Of a stretch of 64,000 bases of DNA, positions 26,818-33,900 are shown one piece after another. Position 1 is the stretch's first letter, and the number at the start of each line of letters is the position of its first letter. Below the pieces are notes generated by a model. That model was given only the letters and a program-made list of their open reading frames with translations. It was not told the DNA's origin and searched no databases. The stretch lies in the NCBI GenBank assembly GCA_036258055.1, contig DATAEK010000282.1, positions 99,027 through 163,026 on the forward strand, read 5' to 3'. The DNA is from DATAEK01 sp036258055. Its GTDB lineage: Bacteria; Acidobacteriota; Vicinamibacteria; Vicinamibacterales; 2-12-FULL-66-21. The position numbers were made by a program, and so were the translations under genes.

Positions 26818-27126
26818 CTAGAGTTCGCCGGCGACCGGCGTTCTGGCTTCGTGTTCGGTGTAGGCCTGCAGAATCAGATCACGCACCTTGTCCTGCGCCG
26901 CGGTATCAGACAGCGGCCGCAGCAGCGCAAAGCTGCGGCGCTCGCCATTGACCGAGTACTGGCGCGCCGGGAACGTGACGTTGCGGCCGTTGCCTGTTTT
27001 CCGTTCCCAAACCGCGAAGCCGATCAACTTCAGCCCCTCGAGCGGACCCGCTGTGAAGTGGAGCTCGGCATCAGCCAGCTTGCCTGGTGGATTCCCCTTG
27101 TCGTACGGAACAATCTTGACCGTCAT
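26818..27126 (-). CDS. Small conserved-looking protein, possibly SpoVG-like
   Basis: A 102-residue protein with no membrane segment. I do not recognise it firmly. The order of elements, a strand with LKLIGFAVWERKTG, then NVTFPARQYSVNGERRSFALL and a C-terminal helix DKVRDLILQAYTEHE, resembles the SpoVG fold (small RNA/DNA-binding proteins with a mid-protein 'FPxR' strand and a C-terminal helix). ATG 27126 has GAGGA 8 nt upstream on its strand, supporting a real gene. It is convergent with the radical SAM gene (27-nt gap) and 242 nt downstream of acpS, separated by a hairpin. Confidence 0.65.
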   Translation of the reverse strand: MTVKIVPYDKGNPPGKLADAELHFTAGPLEGLKLIGFAVWERKTGNGRNVTFPARQYSVNGERRSFALLRPLSDTAAQDKVRDLILQAYTEHEARTPVAGEL

Positions 27127-27262
27127 GTTGCTAATCCTCGTGGAAGCGCACGCATCGCGGGAAGAAATGGCAAGGAACAGGCCGGCCGGGCTAGTGCTGT
27201 CGCGCCCGTGGAAGTGACGGCGGATGCGCGGGTTGTGGCTGACGAACCGCGGTTTCAGCCGC

Positions 27263-27288
27263 TGACGCCACGCGCGGCGGTGGCGTCA
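27263..27288 (-). terminator. Hairpin downstream of acpS
   Basis: A perfect 9-bp stem (TGACGCCAC / GTGGCGTCA) with an 8-nt loop lies 80 nt after the acpS stop, in the 242-nt gap before the small SpoVG-like gene. No T-run follows on the minus strand. Terminator role is inferred. Confidence 0.45.
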
Positions 27289-27368
27289 ACGGGAACAGAC
27301 GTTTCCCTGACGGACGACTCAGAGCGGGGACGGGCGATGAATTGCGAGCAACCGTGGTTGCGTGGGTG

Positions 27369-27749
27369 TCACTCGGCGAGCAGGAGCACCTGGGCCATCG
27401 CCAGCGCGTCGGAATGGGTGATCGTCAGGAGTGAATCGCGGACGTTCAACCGCGCGGCGTGACGCGCGGCCGCGCCGTGGAGCTGCAGCCGCGGCGGACC
27501 ACCCAGCCGGATCACCTCGATGTCTCTCCAGAGGACCCCTCGCGAGTGGCCGGTACCAAGCGCCTTCATGGCGGCTTCCTTGGCGGCGAACCGGCCAGCG
27601 AGATGCGGGGCGGGGTCCCGTCTTTTCGTACAATACGCAATCTCCCCGTCGGTGAAGACCCGCCGGAGAAATCGTTCACCGTAGCGTTCGAACACCGCTG
27701 CGAGCCGCGGAATGTCCGTGAGATCCACACCGAGTCCAACGATCGTCAT
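27369..27749 (-). CDS. acpS: Holo-[acyl-carrier-protein] synthase AcpS
   Basis: A 126-residue phosphopantetheinyl transferase that moves 4'-phosphopantetheine from CoA to acyl carrier protein. The family signatures are present: IVGLGVDLTDIPRL at the N terminus (metal-binding Asp) and GRFAAKEAAMKALG in the middle (metal-binding Glu and catalytic Lys). Start ATG 27749 is fixed by the MTIVGLGVD beginning. Its start codon overlaps, on the opposite strand, the ATG of pgeF, and its predicted promoter lies inside the pgeF coding region. Confidence 0.95.
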   Translation of the reverse strand: MTIVGLGVDLTDIPRLAAVFERYGERFLRRVFTDGEIAYCTKRRDPAPHLAGRFAAKEAAMKALGTGHSRGVLWRDIEVIRLGGPPRLQLHGAAARHAARLNVRDSLLTITHSDALAMAQVLLLAE

Positions 27750-28527
27750 GACCGAACCACAGCCTAATTCCGCGTTCGCGTGGACGCAAGCCTCCTGGGG
27801 CCGCGTGCTCACGTGCACACCACTTCAGAACGTCGCGCGGCATCTGTTCACCATCGCCAATCTCGAGCTCCGTGACCGCCGGGAAGAATGGGACGCGCTC
27901 GCGGCGGAGATGGACGTCGCCCCTGATGCAATTCGGCTGATCCGCCAGGTCCACGGCGCCGAGGTCGCGGTCGCGCGGCGCGGTGCCACGGGGCGCTGGG
28001 ATCCACCCGAAGCCGACGCGATCGTTTCGAACGACCCGTCGGTGGCCATCGCCGTGCGGGTCGCGGACTGTGCCCCCATCCTGCTCGCCGATCGCCGGCT
28101 CGGCGTCGTCGCAGCGGTGCACGCGGGGTGGCGGGGCACGGTCAAGCGCGTTGGGCCCACCGGAGTCGAAGCTCTCCGTCGCGAGTTTGGGTCGGACCCG
28201 GACGATCTCGTCGCGGCGATTGGGCCGTGTCTCGGACAGTGCTGCGGAGAAGTCGGAGAGGAAGTGGTCGAGGCGTTTCGGGCGGCGGACCACGCCGATG
28301 CCAACGTCAGGCGGTGGTTCGCAGCAGGCGCGAGCGGCAGGCCTTACCTCGATTTGCCAAAGGCGAACCGCGATCAGCTCACGGCGTCAGGGATTCCAGA
28401 GTCGCAGATCTTCGATGCTGGTCTCTGCACCCGATCGTACCCGTCGGATTTTCATTCGTATCGTGCGGCTGGCGCGAAGGCAGGGCGGATGGCGGCTGTC
28501 ATCCGCAGTGCGGATGCGAAACGGTAA
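27748..28527 (+). CDS. pgeF: Peptidoglycan editing factor PgeF / LACC1-type purine nucleoside phosphorylase
   Basis: A 259-residue member of the YfiH/LACC1 family. Known members act on purine nucleosides (adenosine deaminase and phosphorolysis) and remove wrongly made UDP-MurNAc-L-Ser. Zinc-site landmarks are IRQVHGAEVAV, RVADCAPILL and VHAGWRGTV, with a late DLPKANRDQL and CTRSYPSDFHSYR. ATG 27748 shares the palindrome CATG with the acpS start; a later start would cut into a non-conserved head, so the exact start is not certain. Convergent with the RNase HI-like gene. Confidence 0.92.
   Translation: MTEPQPNSAFAWTQASWGRVLTCTPLQNVARHLFTIANLELRDRREEWDALAAEMDVAPDAIRLIRQVHGAEVAVARRGATGRWDPPEADAIVSNDPSVAIAVRVADCAPILLADRRLGVVAAVHAGWRGTVKRVGPTGVEALRREFGSDPDDLVAAIGPCLGQCCGEVGEEVVEAFRAADHADANVRRWFAAGASGRPYLDLPKANRDQLTASGIPESQIFDAGLCTRSYPSDFHSYRAAGAKAGRMAAVIRSADAKR
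27761..27789 (-). promoter_or_regulatory. Predicted acpS promoter inside pgeF
   Basis: On the minus strand TTGCGT (27789-27784), a 17-bp spacer and TAGGCT (27766-27761) lie just before acpS. The implied transcription start is 5-6 nt ahead of the ATG, so the mRNA would be almost leaderless. Confidence 0.5.
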
Positions 28528-28529
28528 GT

Positions 28530-28545
28530 GGGAGTCTAGTCTCCC
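28530..28545. terminator. Bidirectional hairpin between convergent genes
   Basis: GGGAG and CTCCC with a 6-nt loop sit between pgeF and the convergent RNase HI-like gene; the stop codon of the latter (28536-28538) lies in the loop. Short stem, no long T-run. Confidence 0.4.
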
Positions 28546-28952
28546 TTCAGCATCTTCTCCGCCTCGTCCATGGCGATGTTCGAGAGGCGGTCAGCCTCCT
28601 TGTTCAGTTCGCGTCGCACGTGCTCGAACGTGACGTCCCCAATCTCGACGACCAGGAGACGGGCACGGACGTAGAGGGGTTGGAGGCCAGGGTGCTTGAC
28701 CTTGTATTCCCCGCGCATCTGTCTGACCAGCAACTCCGAGTCGGAGCGAATGCGAACGCGGCGCTCGCCGCGGTCGGCGGCCCAGTGCAGTGCCGCGAGG
28801 AGTCCGTTGTACTCGGCCACGTTGTTGGTTGCCACGCCGAGGGCGCCGTGCAGTTCGTCGACGAGCTGACCTTCGCTGTCCTCGAGGCGGACACCGTAGC
28901 CAGCGGGCCCGGGGTTTCCGCGCGCGCCGCCGTCGATGTAAGCGGTGATCAC
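28536..28952 (-). CDS. Ribonuclease HI-family protein
   Basis: A 138-residue RNase H-fold protein. Catalytic acidic residues are visible in order: AYIDGGARGNPGPAG (Asp), NVAEYNGLLAAL (Glu), RSDSELLVRQM (Asp) and the late RELNKEADRLSNIAMDEA (Asp). This is the short RnhA-like group seen in many bacteria and archaea that cleaves RNA in RNA:DNA hybrids. The GTG start at 28952 directly precedes the first strand. It is 41 nt upstream of the end of the zinc-ribbon gene on the same strand. Confidence 0.92.
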   Translation of the reverse strand: MITAYIDGGARGNPGPAGYGVRLEDSEGQLVDELHGALGVATNNVAEYNGLLAALHWAADRGERRVRIRSDSELLVRQMRGEYKVKHPGLQPLYVRARLLVVEIGDVTFEHVRRELNKEADRLSNIAMDEAEKMLKGD

Positions 28953-28993
28953 GTGGCCACGTCAGCTGCGGAAGTCTGGTGATGGAGATCGGG

Positions 28994-29731
28994 TCACGAG
29001 ATCTGGGGCGAGGCGCCGGCCGTAGCTGCGGGGATGAAGTACAGGATCCGCGAGCAACTCTCGCATTGAATCAGGCTGTCGTTTCGCCGCACGTCGTTGA
29101 AAACCTGAGGCCGGAGCCGTACGTGACACTGGGTGCAGTGACCATCGCGCGCTTCGGAAAGCGCCTGCCCCTTGCGATGCCGCGCGACGTGCTCGAACAG
29201 CGCGACCGCCTCCGCCGACAGCTGCTTCGTCAGGGCGCTCCGCGCGTGTGACAGCTGCTGCGTCTCGCGTTCGAGACTGGTCTGCTCGGCCGCGAGCGCC
29301 TGCGTGTCTCGAGCGACGTCGTTCTGCTCCGCTTTCAGCGCCGCCTCGGCGGCCTTCAGCTCCGCGGCGAGCGTTTCGGCTTCCTCCATGCGATCCAGCA
29401 GCAGATCCTCCTGGCCGCGCACTCCCTGCTCGGCGGCGGCAATCTCGTGCTGCATCGCCTGGTATTCCTTGTTGGTCTTGACCTCCATCAACTGCCCTTT
29501 GTACTTGCTCAGACGCGTCTGCACGACCGCGAGCTCTTTCTCGATCTCGCGGCGCGCGGTCTGGCTGACGGCGATCCGTTCCTTCACGGCCGTCACTGCA
29601 GCCGATCGGTCGGCAAGCCGCGCGTCGAGCGCGGCCTGAACGGCCGGCATGTCGGCGATCCGCCGGCGCGCGCGCTCGGCGGCGAGGTCGAGGTCTTGCA
29701 GCTGTATCAGATGCTGGAGGTCAGTTTGCAA
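28994..29731 (-). CDS. Coiled-coil protein with C4 zinc ribbon (COG1579 type)
   Basis: About 245 residues, almost entirely a long antiparallel coiled coil (residues 1-190, heptads rich in Ala, Glu, Arg), followed by a four-cysteine zinc ribbon (CTQCHVRLRPQVF ... CESCSRILYF). The family is linked to nucleic acid or trafficking roles, but no reaction is established. The start is uncertain: TTG 29731 (LQTDLQHLIQLQDLD) fits the family beginning, whereas the open frame continues far upstream with no homology-like sequence. Followed by the RNase HI-like gene. Confidence 0.85.
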   Translation of the reverse strand: MQTDLQHLIQLQDLDLAAERARRRIADMPAVQAALDARLADRSAAVTAVKERIAVSQTARREIEKELAVVQTRLSKYKGQLMEVKTNKEYQAMQHEIAAAEQGVRGQEDLLLDRMEEAETLAAELKAAEAALKAEQNDVARDTQALAAEQTSLERETQQLSHARSALTKQLSAEAVALFEHVARHRKGQALSEARDGHCTQCHVRLRPQVFNDVRRNDSLIQCESCSRILYFIPAATAGASPQIS

Positions 29732-30013
29732 ACTCAGAGTCCAGTCCGCCTCCGCACGTCGCGAGACGGCGGACCGCCTTGGGCAATATTGTAAGCCGGC
29801 ACGATGGCGGGTCGATTCATCAACAACTGGCCTGCCAACCATAGCTCGGCGCGCGAACATGAACGTGGCCTGCCGCCGCCAGTGTTGGCACGTCCATTCG
29901 ACGGCGAGCGGCGCGCTGGTCGTCCACTTTCGCGGCTTCGCCGCTCCGGTGGACACCCTTCGCGTGGCTTGCCACCCGGAGCTCACGCTCCCGGGGCAAG
30001 GGTGAGCGAAGGG
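29732..30013. other. Hairpin-rich gap between tRNA and zinc-ribbon gene
   Basis: No gene seen. Downstream of the tRNA on the minus strand are several perfect stems: GCTCAC/GTGAGC (29981-30007), GTGGC/GCCAC (29964-29975), and a nested pair with outer GTCCAC/GTGGAC (29922-29954) and inner GCGGC/GCCGC (29932-29944). The density suggests a REP-like element. Confidence 0.4.
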
Positions 30014-30089
30014 TGGTGGGCCCACCAGGATTCGAACCTGGGACAGGCCGGTTATGAGCCGGCGGCTCTGACCGCTGAGCTATGGGCCC
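30014..30089 (-). tRNA. tRNA with CAU anticodon (probably Ile2, else elongator Met)
   Basis: A complete 76-nt cloverleaf with encoded CCA: 7-bp acceptor GGGCCCA/TGGGCCC, D arm GCTC/GAGC, anticodon stem GCCGG/CCGGC with loop CTCATAA, T arm CCAGG/CCTGG with TTCGAAT, discriminator A. The anticodon CAT is shared by elongator methionine and by isoleucine-2 tRNA, whose C34 becomes lysidine. The C4-G69 and C5-G68 acceptor pairs are those that the lysidine synthetase recognises in E. coli Ile2, which favours Ile2. It lies between rpoD and the zinc-ribbon gene. Confidence 0.93.
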
Positions 30090-30121
30090 GTGGGAATGGT
30101 AAATGGTAAAGGGCAAATCCG

Positions 30122-31834
30122 CTAGGTCCTGCCTTCGAGGAACGCGCGCAGCTTACGGCTGCGCGACGGGTGGCGCAGCTTCCTGAGCGCCTTGGCTTCG
30201 ATCTGGCGGATGCGCTCGCGGGTGACCGCGAAGCTCTGGCCGACTTCCTCGAGCGTGTGCTCGCTGCCGTCGCCGACACCGAAGCGCATCTTGATCACCT
30301 TCTCCTCACGCGGCGTGAGCGTCTTCAGCACCGACTCGGTCTGTTCCTTCAGGTTCAGATTGATCACCGCGTCAGACGGCGACACGACCTGCCGGTCCTC
30401 GATGAAGTCGCCAAGATGCGAATCTTCCTCTTCTCCGATTGGCGTTTCGAGCGAGATCGGCTCCTGCGCGATCTTGAGTACCTTGCGGACCTTCGACACC
30501 GGGATGTCCATCCGCTTCGCGATTTCTTCCGAGGTCGGCTCGCGGCCGAGCTCCTGCACCAGCGCCCGTGACGTGCGAATGAGCTTGTTGATCGTCTCGA
30601 TCATGTGGACCGGGATCCGGATCGTCCGGGCCTGATCCGCGATCGCGCGCGTGATCGCCTGGCGGATCCACCAGGTCGCATACGTCGAGAACTTGTATCC
30701 GCGGCGATATTCGAACTTGTCGACCGCCTTCATCAGGCCGATGTTGCCTTCCTGGATGAGATCGAGGAACTGCAACCCGCGGTTCGTGTACTTCTTCGCA
30801 ATCGAGACGACGAGGCGGAGGTTGGCCTCGACCAGCTCTTTCTTCGCCTGCTCGGCCTGAATCTCGCCGCGCGAGATCGTCTCGAGCGTCCGCATCAGCT
30901 GACCCGGCGTTTCCTCGAGCTCGTCGGCCATCGTCTTGATCTGGACCTTGAGCTCTTTTTGCCGCTTCAGCAGGTTCTTCCGCTCCTCTTCCTTGAGCTT
31001 GCTCTTCTTGCCCGCCTTGGGGTTCAGCTGACGCTCGATCTGGTCGATCTCGCGGCGGACGCGCATCACCCCTTCGACGGCCTCCTTGATCTGATCGATC
31101 AGGCGGCGCTTGATCGATTCCGTGAACTCGATCTTGCGAATCAGTTGCGACAGCTCGACGCGCGCGCGAAGCGCCTCCCAGCGGACCCGGCGATACTTTC
31201 GCTTGTCACGCGTGGTCGCCCCCCTTGGCGTCTTCTCGAGCTTCTCCTTGCACTTCTCGACCGCCTGCCACGCCTTGCGCACCGCGTCAATCTGGCGGAG
31301 CACCTGGCGCTTGCGATCCTCGATCTTGTCGTCGGTCAGCTCCTCGTCGTTGAAGATCACGAGCTCGCGGATGCTGCGCTCGTCGTTCTTCAACTGGTCG
31401 CCCATCTGCATGATGGTGCGCGCCACGGTGGGCGTCCGGGAGATCGATTTGATGACGGCCAGCTTTCCGCGCTCGATGCGCTTGGCGATCTCGACTTCGC
31501 CTTCGCGCGTGAGGAGCGGAACCGTGCCCATCTCGCGGAGGTACATCCGGACGGGGTCGTTCGTCTTGTCGAGCGCTCCCGGCGTGAGGTCGAGCTCGAG
31601 CTCCTCGGCCCCTTCACCGGTCCGATCGAGCAGCTTGTCCTCGCGGTACTTCTGTTCGGAATCGACGACCTCGATCCCCGCGCTGCCGAACGTGCTGAAC
31701 AGATCGTCGAGCTCGTCCGACGACGTGATGTCGGCGGGCAGCAACTCGTTGACCTCGTCGTACAGCAGGTATCCTTTTTCTTTCCCGATCGAGATGAGCT
31801 GCCTCACCTCATCGTATTTTTCTTCGATCGACAA
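30122..31834 (-). CDS. rpoD: Primary sigma factor RpoD (sigma-70)
   Basis: A primary sigma factor of about 570 residues. Region 1.1 ([17 protein letters not shown]), region 1.2 ([21 protein letters not shown]), a non-conserved Lys/Glu-rich segment, regions 2.1-2.4 ([19 protein letters not shown] to [14 protein letters not shown]), region 3 and region 4.2 ([27 protein letters not shown]) are all present. I prefer TTG 31834, with AAAGGA 7 nt ahead and an N terminus that aligns with E. coli RpoD; GTG 31894 or an internal GTG are alternatives. It follows dnaG, the classical macromolecular synthesis order. Confidence 0.95.
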
Positions 31835-31906
31835 CGGAGTGTCCTTTCGATTCCAAGCTTTCAAGTTCACGCGAAGACCCTCGCGAGCCTCCACTCCCCG
31901 ACCGCC

Positions 31907-33691
31907 CTAACGGCTTTCCGCCCCCATCAATTCTTCAATCTGCTGCAGCAACGCCTGCTTGCGTACGAGAAGCGCGACGATCGCATCCTCGTGACGAGTC
32001 GCCCCGTCCTGTTGCAGCCTGTCGATCTCCCGTTGCAAGGCGGCGCGTTCCCGATCGAACCGCAGCCGTTTGAGCGCGCGAACGCAATCCGCAGCAACGG
32101 ACGGTGGGTGACTCTGGCGGGCGATATCCTCGACCAGCCGAGCCTCCCCACTAGTTAGACGCTCGATCAGGGTCTGTGGTAAGGACGCCACAGGCCAGCC
32201 TTGCAGGGATCGCGCCTGCTCCAAAATCGCCGTACCGGCCAGCCCTTCCAGGTCGCCAGCCTCCAGATCCGCCATCGCCTCGAACGCGGTGGAGGGTTCA
32301 TGCACGATCGTCCAAATCAGCCCTTTTTCCGCCGGCTTGAACGACCCCAGGCCCGGGGTGGCACGGGCGACCTCCGGGGCGTCCGTCTGCCGTTGCACGG
32401 CGGCTTTCCGAATCTCCGCTCGAACGACCTCTTCTGTAATCCGTGCCTTATGGGCCAACCGGTCCGCAAACTGGTCACGCTGCGCGGCGTCCGGAATCCT
32501 GGCCGCCACAGCCAGCATGTGGTTCAGGAATTCGCGGCGGCTGTCGTCACGGTTGAAGTCGTGAGCGGCAGCCGTTCGATCCAGCAGGTACTCGAGCCAG
32601 GACCGTGACGTTCGAAGCTGCGTCTGGAACGCCGCACCCCCCTGTTTTCTGATGAAGTTATCGGGATCGTCTCCCGGTGGCATCATCGCCACGTTGACCT
32701 GGAACCCCTCAGCCACCAGAAGCTCCGACGACCGGGCTGCCGCCCCCTGGCCGGCCGCGTCGGGATCAAAACTGAGGACGACCTTCGACGCAAAACGTTT
32801 CAGCAGACGCGCCTGAGCCGGGGTCAAAGCCGTGCCCGAAGACGCCACCACGTTGTCGACCCCCGCCTGGACTGCCTGCGCGAAGTCGAAATAGCCTTCC
32901 ACCATCACCGCGTACCTGGCTTTGACGATGGCCGGCTTGCTCAGGTGCAATCCGTACAGCGTCCGTCCCTTCACGTAGATAGGCGTTTCCGGCGAATTCA
33001 AGTATTTCGGCTGCTGGCCGTCCTCCATCGCCCGGCCGCCAAAGGCGATTACAGCTCCGTTATCGCGGCAGATTGGGATGATCAGCCGGCCGCGGAACCG
33101 ATCTACGACGCTGCCCTCGTCGCGCTGGACGACCAGACCACTTCTCGCCATGGCCGGGGCCGAGAATCCCGCCTCGAGCAACCGTGCCTTGAGACCGTCC
33201 CGCCGCGTCGGCGCGTAGCCGATCCCTAGGAGCCCGATCGTTTCGTCGCTCAGCCCCCGCGCATCGAGCATTCGCCGCGCTGGTGCCCCGGCCGCGGTCG
33301 TCAACTGCTCGCGAAACCAGGCCGCCGCCGCCTCGTGCATCTTCAGCAGCGTCTCCCGCTCCCTCTGGTCCTCGATGTCCTCCCGAGACTTTTCGGGCTC
33401 CGGCACCGTCAGACCCGCACGAGCCGCCAGCTGCCGGACCGCCTCGGGAAACGCGATTTTCTCGAAGAGCTCGACGAACTTGATGACGTCCCCGCCGAGG
33501 CCGCAGCCGAAGCAATGGAAGTACCCGCGATCTTCGTGGACAACGAACGACGGGGTCTTCTCGCCGTGAAACGGACACAGCCCCTTCCACGACGTCCCGC
33601 TCCGCCGGAGCGGGACGCGCTCCTGGACGACCTGCACGATGCTGACGTGCGACTTCAGGTCGTCAATGAAGGACGTAGGGAAGAGGGCCAT
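31907..33691 (-). CDS. dnaG: DNA primase DnaG
   Basis: A 594-residue primase that makes RNA primers for replication. The N-terminal zinc finger is LCPFHGEKTPSF ... FHCFGCGLGGD, then the RNA polymerase domain with YLNSPETPIYVKG and the Toprim motifs VMVEGYFDF and LSFDPDAAGQ. The C-terminal helicase-binding part is present. ATG 33691 precedes the conserved ALFPTSFIDDLKSHVSI. The frame stays open through the 88-bp inverted repeat upstream, but that part is word-repeat sequence and has no primase match. No Shine-Dalgarno is visible before the ATG. Confidence 0.96.
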   Translation of the reverse strand: MALFPTSFIDDLKSHVSIVQVVQERVPLRRSGTSWKGLCPFHGEKTPSFVVHEDRGYFHCFGCGLGGDVIKFVELFEKIAFPEAVRQLAARAGLTVPEPEKSREDIEDQRERETLLKMHEAAAAWFREQLTTAAGAPARRMLDARGLSDETIGLLGIGYAPTRRDGLKARLLEAGFSAPAMARSGLVVQRDEGSVVDRFRGRLIIPICRDNGAVIAFGGRAMEDGQQPKYLNSPETPIYVKGRTLYGLHLSKPAIVKARYAVMVEGYFDFAQAVQAGVDNVVASSGTALTPAQARLLKRFASKVVLSFDPDAAGQGAAARSSELLVAEGFQVNVAMMPPGDDPDNFIRKQGGAAFQTQLRTSRSWLEYLLDRTAAAHDFNRDDSRREFLNHMLAVAARIPDAAQRDQFADRLAHKARITEEVVRAEIRKAAVQRQTDAPEVARATPGLGSFKPAEKGLIWTIVHEPSTAFEAMADLEAGDLEGLAGTAILEQARSLQGWPVASLPQTLIERLTSGEARLVEDIARQSHPPSVAADCVRALKRLRFDRERAALQREIDRLQQDGATRHEDAIVALLVRKQALLQQIEELMGAESR

Positions 33692-33707
33692 CAGTTCATT
33701 GAGGATT

Positions 33708-33895
33708 GAGGATTGAGGATTGGGGATCGCTGATTGTGGATTGGGGGATTGCGGATTGGGGATCGCTGGATTTTGGATTGCGGATTGTTGATTGGTGACA
33801 GTCGGCCCCAATCCACACTCTGCATTCCACATTCCAGCGATCGCCAATCCACAATCCCGCAATCCACAATCAGCGATCCTCAATCCTCAATCATC
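33708..33895. repeat. 88-bp-arm quasi-palindrome filling the mutS2-dnaG gap
   Basis: Left arm 33708-33795 and right arm 33808-33895 are reverse complements over 88 positions with about eleven mismatches (roughly 87% identity) and a 12-nt loop. The arms are built of AGGATTG / GATTG words on the left and CAATC words on the right. The element fills the space between the mutS2 stop and the dnaG start almost completely. In the minus-strand transcript it would form a giant hairpin. Base composition is A/T-richer than its surroundings. Confidence 0.92.
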
Positions 33896-33900
33896 AATCT

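Noticed and set aside
33692..33883. N-terminal extension of dnaG by 64 codons
   Set aside because: The extension is translated word-repeat from the inverted repeat (Asn, Pro, Gln, Ser runs). The conserved primase start is at 33691.
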